Of a stretch of 64,000 nt of DNA, positions 57,101 through 64,000 are shown in pieces. Under the pieces are notes generated by a model. The model did not search any database. It was given only the letters and a program-made list of their open reading frames with translations, and was not told the DNA's origin. Position 1 is the first letter of the stretch, and each line of letters begins with the position of its first letter. The stretch comes from Watersipora subatra (taxonomy: Eukaryota; Bryozoa; Gymnolaemata; Cheilostomatida; Watersiporidae), in assembly GCF_963576615.1 (NCBI RefSeq), contig NC_088712.1, positions 30,905,870 to 30,969,869 of the forward strand. Reading direction: 5' to 3'. Both the position numbers and the translations under genes were made by a program.

Positions 57101-60100
57101 CTCTTGGTGGGTGGGTATGTCTCCAGTCACCCGTTCTTTTGTGGCTGAACATGTTTGTTTGTACAACAAAGCTCTTAAAAACGCGTGAACGTGAATCATT
57201 TGCTAAGCAGATATTCTGGGGGATCTTTGAGGGAGTCACACATACTATGTGTTGTGACAACAAACACAAGCAAATACAAAACTAGAGCAGACGGTAGCAG
57301 CCATTCAACGAACTCTTGTCAACTACAGCAGTTTCCTTTAGTCTCTTGTTGCAATTGACATCGCAAATGATTCGCTCTCAAAAACCTTGTGCACTAGAGA
57401 TAGTGATTCTCTCTTTTGTCGTGCGCTTTTACTCAAATAGAATGTTACTGAGTTGAAAAAAGAAGTGAACTTGTTTGAAACTGCCAGACATTAGTTACAT
57501 CTCAACAGCTACTTCAGAGATGCAAAATTCAACAAGGTCAATATTTGTCACAAAACTAGCCATATTTTATTGGTGAGACAGATTAGTCAAAGGTTATAGG
57601 TCAAAGGTTATAGGTCACAGTTTATAGATCATAGGTTAATTTTGGGAAAAAGATTTTGGCAAAAATTTATGTAAATAATATTTATCAAATGTTAATGCTG
57701 AATGCTTTACAACTTTAGAAAGGCACCTATATGCCTTTTAAGTGTTTTTAAAATTTTTAAAATGTAAGTTACAAATGTTTAATATTCAAAATTTTTAGAT
57801 CAAAGAAGTTAGTTCCATAGCCATCATGTATTTAAAAGCAAGTTGAGTTTTTATTTTGAAGAAGTATTTCGCCAGTTTAGTTAATCTCTAGCAGTCATTA
57901 TTTTTAAACAAAGTGCGTCTATTTTAAACACTGAATACCTGAGTATGACAATAAAAACTTTGACAATGAGAGTGGTGAGAATCAGAAAGAGTGTGGTGGT
58001 TGATTGCTGAGGCCAGGGCTGAGAGCGAGAGGCACATCGATGCCAAGTCCGGGCGAAGCCTAGCCAAGCCAGAAAGCCACATAAGATGCCGCAAAAGCGA
58101 TAGAAAGCAGAGCACCTGAAAGTCTCACACTATGCAGTTATTTATGTTTATTGTATATTTGACTTATATAGAGATCGTCAGGAGTGCCGTTAGAGATCGT
58201 CAGGAGTGCCGTTAGAGATTGTCAGGAGTGCCATTAGAGATCGTCAGGAGTGCCGTTAAAGATCGTCAGGAGTGCCGATACAGATCGTCAGGAGTGCCGT
58301 TAGAGATCATCAGGAGTGCCAATAGAGATCGTCAGGAGTGCCGTTAGAGATCATCAGGAGTGCTGCTAAAGATCGTCAGGAGTGCCATAAGAGATCGTCA
58401 AGAGTGCTGATAGAGATCATCAGGAGTGCCAATAGAGATCGTCAGAAGCGCTGTTAGAGATCGTCAAGAGTGCCGCTAGAGATCGTCAAGAGTGCTGATA
58501 GAGATCATCAGGAGTGCCGCTAGAGATCGTCAGAAGTACCTTTAGAGATCGTCAAGAGCGTCATTAGAGATCGTCAGGAGTGCCGATAGAGATGGTCAGG
58601 AGTGCCGTTAGAGATCATCAGGAGTGCCGATAGAGATCGTCAGGAGTGCCGATAGAGATCGTCAAGATTGCCGTTAGAGATCATCAGGAGTGCCGATAGA
58701 GATCGTCAGGAGTGTCGTTAAAGATCATCAGGAGTGCCAATAGAGATCATCAAGAGTGCCTTTAGAGATCGTCAAGAGTGCCGTTAGAGATCATCAGGAG
58801 TGCCGATAGAGATCGTCAGGAGTGCCGTTAGAGATCATCAGGAGTGCCGCTAGAGATCGTCAGGAGTGCCGTTAGAGATCGTTAAGGGTGCCGTTAGAGA
58901 TCGTCAAGAGTGCCGTTAGAGAGCGGCTCTCAGAGTGTCAAACTAGCAAGGTGAATGTTGTGATTTCGAAGCCTGGTTAGAGTCTTTTATTTCACTCAAC
59001 CTCTAACCATCAATTTGGATAAAAGGATGGATACATCTCTTATTAAAGCAAAGATTTCACAAAAAGATAATAGCCATAGAGTTATGCTTAACACTAACAA
59101 TATTGCAACTTATGATGTTAACTTTGCAGCTAGCTCAACATAATTAAAAAGAATACTGGTAACTCTATATGAGATGTTAGTAAAAACATAGATGGTTGAA
59201 TAATGCCATTACAAATGCTTTGTATATAAATACCTTTTGCATTGACGGAGGACTGGCATCACGGACTCCGAAAGCTTCAGTTAGCCTGAGCAGATAACTC
59301 CAGGTTACATTCTTTTTCCCTGCAACAACAGAATGTAAGCCATTATAGTCATGATTTTCAATATTTAAAACTCATTGTATCACATCTCTGTTTGATTCAA
59401 CAGAAAAAAAGGTGCACTACAGAGAAAGAAGTTGGTTTATTTGCGGCAATTAATAAAAGAAATTTAACATTTTAAATTTTACTTTACAGATTTTGTTGTG
59501 GAATATTTTGTGAATATTCAAGGCTTTCCTATGATTAGCCAGTAATAAAAAAGCTAGTTTTCACTAAAATCTAGGAGACTGTTAGCAAAACCCGCTATAT
59601 ATAAGCAGCAAATCAACCTAGAGGGGAGCCTCAATGAGGAAAGCAAATTGTGTGAACTGAGTTAGTGAGTTGCCACGCCTTTCTTTTTTGTCTGACAGGA
59701 AACTGTCAGCGTGTGGTGTAGACAGATAGCGGCGGAGGCTGGTGAGTTGGTATTAGCTTGTGCGCAAGTGTCCGCAGTACAAACTACCGTGAGGTTAGTT
59801 ATAGCCATTGTGCTACGGGTGTGTAACGCCATGGTGGCAAAGGCTGGTGGTGAAGAAGAGGCTGGTCTGCCATCGTTGCTGGGGGGCCGCGTAACAACTT
59901 TTTGTTGTTTTGCTCACAGTTGTTGGAGAAATAGCAGAGTGAGACAAAGGAGTAATATCACAGGGAAACTAGCAGAGTCAGACAGAGGAGTAACATCACA
60001 TGGAAACTAACAGAGTGAGACAGAGGAGTACCATCACATGGAAACTAGCAGTCAGACAGAGGAGTAACATCACATGGAAACTAGCAGAGTCAGACAGAGG

Positions 60101-60864
60101 AGTACCATCACATGGAAACTAGCAGAGTCAGACAGAGGAGTAACATCACATGGAAACTAACAGAGTGAGACAGAGGAGTACCATCACATGGAAACTAGCA
60201 GTCAGACAGAGGAGTAACATCACATGGAAACTAGCAGAGTCAGACAGAGGAGTACCATCACATGGAAACTAGCAGAGTCAGACAGAGGAGTACCATCACA
60301 TGGAAACTAACAGAGTGAGACAGAGGAGTACCATCACATGGAAACTAGCAGAGTCAGGCAGAGGAGTAACATCACATGGAAACTAACAGAGTGAGACAGA
60401 GGAGTACCATCACATGGAAACTAGCAGTCAGACAGAGGAGTAACATCACATGGAAACTAGCAGAGTCAGACAGAGGAGTACCATCACATAGAAACTAGCA
60501 GAGTCAGACAGAGGAGTAACATCACATGGAAACTAGCAGAGTGAGACAGAGGAGTACTATCACATGGAACTAGCAAATTGCATCACTGAGTTTGAATAGG
60601 CACTAAACCAGAGATCAAGAGACTTCCATGTTGGGAATTAAAAATTATTCACAAACACTCAAATTTTTTTCAATCTAGTGCAACCTGCGTTGGCCTCTCT
60701 CAGGTCGAAGTAATACTGTGTGTAGTCCATAATTTGATTTCCGTCATATTCATAGAGTAGAACGGATGGGTTGTGGTAAGGTGACTCAACTCCATCGGGT
60801 GCTATGTACCTCCATGGAGTTATCGAGGGACAAAGATAAGCCACTGATACCACTTCTTTATCAT
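54025..60864 (-). CDS. Acid sphingomyelinase-like phosphodiesterase (SMPDL3 type), C-terminal four exons
   Basis: SMPDL3 enzymes are secreted or GPI-anchored, zinc-dependent metallophosphoesterases related to acid sphingomyelinase. Known members act on nucleotide-type phosphodiesters or on membrane phospholipids. Exons in transcription order: 60864-60685, 59319-59234, 56960-56866, 54172-54025, all GT-AG, with compatible phases and one open frame. Product: SVAYLCPSITPW, HNPSVLLYEYD, MDYTQYYFDLREAN (family: SVTPW, NNPAIRV.EYD, TYF.NL.QAN), then VTWSYLLRLTEAFGVRDASP (family: W...Y.LTEAYGV.DAS), a helical part, and a cysteine pattern C-x3-C ... SCA ... AC as in the family's C-terminal domain. The final 15 residues are hydrophobic (LTLLWITALLYIAY), which would suit a GPI-anchor signal. 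The metal-binding catalytic residues lie upstream, outside the window. Introns are filled with tandem arrays. Whether it is closer to SMPDL3A or SMPDL3B is not decided. Confidence 0.87.
54173..56865 (-). other. Intron between the last two SMPDL3-like exons
   Basis: Holds the 30-bp array at 54604-55105. The remainder, including minus-strand frames at 55543-55806 and 55909-56151, shows no recognisable family. Confidence 0.55.
54604..55105. repeat. 30-bp minisatellite, about 16.5 copies
   Basis: Unit begins GGGGCACGGCATTGTGGGAG and is 30 bp long. A multiple of 3, so up to five frames on both strands stay open for 90-220 codons. It is intronic and not taken as coding. Confidence 0.95.
56866..56960 (-). 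CDS. SMPDL3-like third-from-window-start exon (penultimate)
   Basis: Acceptor TTTTGTAATGGTAG, donor GTAAAT. Encodes VAESIRDDKKLSEYLQSYYC then KKDVESCDDDC, containing the family's C-x3-C pair. Begins in phase 0, ends in phase 2. Confidence 0.85.
56990..57260 (+). mobile_element. tRNA-derived SINE-like element
   Basis: A-box CAGTGGTCTAGTGGTCTAAC, perfect T-arm with B-box GGGGTTCAATCCCC (57053-57066), and an anticodon-like loop. The acceptor stem does not pair, so this is not a tRNA gene. A non-tRNA body follows to about 57260, with an inverted repeat near 57230-57250. Confidence 0.65.
57261..58169 (-). other. Intron sequence, nothing firm
   Basis: 57585-57640 has three degenerate copies of CAAAGGTTATAGGT. 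No exon was recognised. Confidence 0.45.
58170..58923. repeat. 22-bp minisatellite, about 34 copies
   Basis: Unit AGAGATCGTCAGGAGTGCCG plus TT, with many G/A and ending variants (GTT, GAT, AAT, GCT). Confidence 0.95.
58924..59233 (-). other. Intron sequence, nothing recognised
   Basis: No feature supported. Confidence 0.35.
59234..59319 (-). CDS. SMPDL3-like second exon in window
   Basis: Acceptor TTGTTGTTGCAG, donor GTATTT. Encodes KKNVTWSYLLRLTEAFGVRD then ASPPSMQK. Begins in phase 1, ends in phase 0. Confidence 0.88.
59320..59937 (-). other. Intron sequence with a GC-richer patch
   Basis: 59700-59930 is GC-richer with an open frame on the plus strand (59711-60010), but it shows no family match and runs into the array at 59938. 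Confidence 0.4.
59938..60572. repeat. Minisatellite with 33/38-bp units, about 17 copies
   Basis: Unit AGCAGAGTCAGACAGAGGAG, then TAACATCACATGGAAACT. Alternating forms (AACAGAGTGAG, AGCAGTCAG, TACCATC) make a higher-order pattern of about 180 bp. Confidence 0.93.
60685..60864 (-). CDS. SMPDL3-like first exon in window
   Basis: Acceptor TTATTGTTACAG (the exon starts with two bases of a split codon), donor GTTGCA. Encodes DKEVVSVAYLCPSITPWRYI, VESPYHNPSVLLYEYDG and MDYTQYYFDLREANA. This is the most diagnostic exon. Upstream exons are expected beyond the right edge. Confidence 0.9.
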
Positions 60865-60945
60865 CTGTAACAATAAATATTACGACCTTTCATTAAAACC
60901 AAAACAGTAAGCTACTAAGAAGTTGTATACTCTTGAAGAGTTTAA

Positions 60946-61958
60946 CGAATGATAGAATGCATGCGCACAGGTCAATACAGACAATTGCCAACTTAAAACA
61001 TACATGTATGCTGCCCATGAATGATAGTATGCATGCACACAAGTCAATACAGATAGTCACCAACTTACAACATACATGTATGCTGCCCATGAATGATAGA
61101 ATGCATGCACACAAGTCAATACAGATAGTCACCAACTTACAAAATACCTATATGCTGCCCATGAATGATAGTATGCATGCACACAAGTCAATACAGATAG
61201 TCACCAACTTACAACATACATGTATGCTGCCCATGAATGATAGTATGCATGCACACAAGTCAATACAGATAGTCACCAACTTACAACATACATGTATGCT
61301 GCCCATGAATAATAGTATGCGTGCACACAAGTCAATACAGATAGTCACCACTTTACAACATACCTGTATGCTGCCCATGAATGATAGTATGCATGCACAC
61401 AAGTCAATACAGATAGTCACCAACTTACAACATACATGTATGCTGCCCATGAATGATAGTATGCATGCACACAAGTCAATACAGATAGTAACCACCTTAC
61501 AACATATAGATATGCTGCCTATGAATGGTAGTATGCATGCACACAAGTCAATACAGATAGTCACCAACTTACAACATATAGATATGCTGCCCATGAATGA
61601 CAGTATGCATGCACACAAGTCAATACAGATAGTCACCAACTTAAAACATACATGTATGCTGCCCATCAATAATAGTATGCATGCGCACAAGTCAATACAG
61701 ATAGTCACCACCTTACAACATACATGTATGCTGCCCATGAATGATAGTATGCATGCACACAAGTCAATACAGATAGTCACCAACTTACAACATACATGTA
61801 TGCTGCCCATGAATGATAGTATGCATGCACACAAGTCAATACAGATAGTCACCAACTTACAACATACATGTATGCTGCCCATGCATAATAGTATGCATGC
61901 ACACAAGTCAATACAGATAGTCACCATCTTACAACATACATGTCTGCTGCCCATAAAT
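60946..61958. repeat. 72-bp minisatellite, about 14 copies
   Basis: Unit begins ATGAATGATAGTATGCATGC and is 72 bp long. A multiple of 3, so a 352-codon plus-strand frame (24-residue repeat) and a 268-codon minus-strand frame both stay open. It lies in the presumed intron of the SMPDL3-like gene and is read as non-coding. Confidence 0.93.
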
Positions 61959-62012
61959 GGCTTACTTCAAAATTGCTCAAGACCTAATTAATTTTTTAAA
62001 TTGACCTTATCA

Positions 62013-62335
62013 CGTTTTGGACAGCTGACCTTTTGGACAGTTGACCTTTTGAACAGCTGACCTTTTGGACAACTGACCTTTTGTACAGCTGACCTATTGG
62101 ACAACTGACCTTTTGGACAGCTGAATTTTTGGACAACTGACCTTTTGGGCAGCTGACCTTTTGAACAGCTGACCTTTTGGACAGCTGACCTTTTGGACAG
62201 CTGACCTTTTGTGCAGCTGACCTTTTTGGCAGCTGAACTTTTGAGCAGCTGCATTTTTGGGCAGCTGACCTTTTGGCAGCTGACCTTTTAGGCAGTTGAA
62301 CCTTTGGGCAGTTGACTTTTTGGGTAGCTAGCAAA
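62013..62335. repeat. 16-17-bp minisatellite, about 19 copies
   Basis: Unit GACCTTTTGGACAGCT and close variants (GGGCAGCT, GAACAGCT). It leaves open minus-strand frames that are not taken as genes. Confidence 0.93.
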
Positions 62336-63120
62336 AATGCCAAAGTGAGACTGTTTTGCAACCACTTTTACAACCAGTGACAGCAATCCAGAAAGTCGCT
62401 CAAATTTAAGTCATGGTTTGCCAAAGACCAGTGATGAAGACATTTATTACTGTTGTATGTTGATATAAATACATGTGGGTGATAAAAAAATGTTTTTTAT
62501 GCCCAAACAAATTTTTTTCTCCGTTCAATATTTCACATGTTTTGAACAAGATAAACACTGTATACTGCGGTATGCCAAGTTTGATTTTAACATATCATTA
62601 TCGTTAAATAATTATAATTATCATATTTAATTATATTATTATACAATTTTTATCATTATAAGAAGCAGCACTAAATGCAAATAAATTTTATGATCTTCTA
62701 TAAAACGTAAAATAATTGATGAAGAGTCAAAATACCGTTCAAACAGGCAAATGAAGTAATAAACAAAAAATGTTGGTAATATATAAATATATAATAATTA
62801 TAAAAACATTCAACAGCACAACATGTGATTATTTAACAAACCTTTACAACTGAATCGCTATTGGTTGACGTACGAGCAATCTGTTTACAACTAATGAAGT
62901 CGTAAGTCGACTGCTACCTGTAGACCGTTTCTAACCAAAATTATCAGTCAGGAATTCTATTACACATTGACTCAAAGGTGAATAACCAGTTTGAGGAAGA
63001 CACAAATTTTGAAACTAAATTAAATTTTCTAGTTATAAACAATAAACAATATTATAATTACAATATATATACTTATATACATGTAATGTATATAATTATA
63101 TATAATATGTTATAATGATT
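62336..63120. other. AT-rich, nothing recognised
   Basis: 62580-62680 and 63040-63115 are TTATAATTAT-type low-complexity DNA. No upstream exon of the SMPDL3-like gene was found. Confidence 0.45.
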
Positions 63121-63170
63121 AGTACCCTAATGGTCTAGTGTGCTGTGAACTATCATCAGCTGTGCTGAGA
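63121..63170 (+). mobile_element. Head fragment of the second SINE-like family
   Basis: AATGGTCTAGTGTGCTGTGA then ACTATCATCAG resembles the start of the elements at 20041 and 47911. The rest is absent. Confidence 0.5.
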
Positions 63171-63215
63171 AAGCGTGAAGAATAAATATATGCATTATTA
63201 CTTGAAAACATTGCA

Positions 63216-64000
63216 AGCTGTTTGATTAGTCTGGGTGGTAGGGTGATGCACTCTAAAGCTGTTTGATTAGTCTGGGTGGTAGGGTGATACACTCTAAAGC
63301 TGTTTGATTAGTCTGGGTGGTAGGGTGATGCACCCTAAAGCTGTTTGATTAGTCTGGGTGGTAGGGTGATGCACCCTAAAGCTGTTTGATTAGTGTGGGT
63401 GGTAGGGTGAGGCACCCTAAAGCTGTTCGATTAGTCTGGGTAGTAGGGTGATGCACCCTAAAGCAGTCTTATTAGTCTGGGTGGTAGGGTGATGCACCCT
63501 AAAGCTGTTTGATTAGTGTGGGTGGTAGGGTGAGGCACCCTAAAGCTGTTTGATTAGTCTGGGTAGTAGGGTGATGCACCCTAAAGCTGTCTTATTAGTC
63601 TGGGTGGTAGGGTGATGCACCCTAAAGCTGTTTGATTAGTCTGGGTGGTAGGGTGATACACCCTAAAGCTGTCTGATTAGTCTGGGTGGTCGGGTGATAC
63701 ACCCTAAGGCTGTTTGATTAGTCTGGGTGGTAGGGTGATACACTCTAAAGCTGTTTGATTAGTCTGGGTGGTAGGGTGATGCACCCTAAAGCTGTTCGAT
63801 TAGCCTGGGTGGCAGGGTGATGCACCCTAAAGCTGTTTGATTAGTCTGGGTAGTAGGGTGATGCACCCTAAAGCTGTTTGATTAGTCTGGGTGGTAGGGT
63901 GATGCACCCTAAAGCTGTTCGATTAGTCTGGGTAGTAGGGTGATGCACCCTAAAGCAGTCTTATTAGTCTGGGTGGTAGGGTGATGCACCCTAAAGCTGT
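63216..64000. repeat. 41-bp minisatellite, about 19 copies, runs off the window
   Basis: Unit begins CTGTTTGATTAGTCTGGGTG and is 41 bp long. Each copy contains TAGGGTG-ATG-CACCCTA, a 7-bp inverted repeat, so the array is a chain of potential hairpins. Some copies read CACTCTA or GAGGCACCCTA, weakening the hairpin. Confidence 0.95.

Noticed and set aside
59711-60010. 99-codon plus-strand gene in a GC-richer patch
   Set aside because: No family match; the frame runs straight into a minisatellite within an intron of a minus-strand gene.
60933-61991. 352-codon plus-strand frame
   Set aside because: It is the 72-bp minisatellite in an intron of the SMPDL3-like gene, with a matching open frame on the minus strand.

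Overview
This is a stretch of animal nuclear DNA, probably from an invertebrate and most likely a spiralian (molluscs, bryozoans and relatives). The genes are split by GT-AG introns, the DNA is AT-rich, and the space between exons is filled with minisatellites, tRNA-derived SINE-like elements, hAT and mariner-type MITEs and decayed transposons. I cannot name the species.

Four real genes are visible. (1) 10876-25914 (+): a complete SPATA6-like gene (sperm connecting-piece protein). Ten exons were assembled by eye into one open frame of 383 codons. (2) 27527-28917 (-) and (3) 48247-49688 (+): two divergent, intact caspase-like proteases about 20 kb apart in opposite orientation. Each lies on one large exon preceded by a splice acceptor of the same phase. 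Both keep the catalytic His and the Cys in a Q-x-C-R-G motif. Both have lost the arginines that give caspases their Asp specificity, and both carry about 130 extra residues inside the small subunit. (4) 54025-60864 (-): the last four exons of an acid-sphingomyelinase-like phosphodiesterase (SMPDL3 type). Its metal-binding N-terminal part must lie beyond the right edge.

Layout. 1-10.7 kb: repeats only, including one transposon nested in another (5051-6884). 10.7-26 kb: SPATA6-like, with large minisatellites in introns 2, 5 and 7 and a decayed transposon gene in intron 8. 27-29 kb: first caspase-like gene. 30.1-40.2 kb: a long inverted repeat (arms about 1.7 kb) around a Ty3/gypsy-like remnant, which was later hit by a MITE, by a hAT transposon that itself holds a second hAT element, and by a TA-targeting MITE inside one arm. 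40.6-43.6 kb: a DNA transposon with about 300-bp inverted ends and a broken transposase gene. 44-48 kb: minisatellites and SINE-like elements. 48.2-49.7 kb: second caspase-like gene. 50-54 kb: minisatellites and a hAT MITE with a perfect 8-bp target duplication. 54-61 kb: SMPDL3-like exons with array-filled introns. 61-64 kb: more arrays, the last running off the window.

The genes do not look like one pathway. The strongest candidates for something undescribed are the caspase-like pair, with its altered substrate pocket and enlarged small subunit, and a family of composite mobile elements that have a palindromic GC-rich head, an internal tRNA-like promoter and an AT-dinucleotide tail (at least four full copies here).
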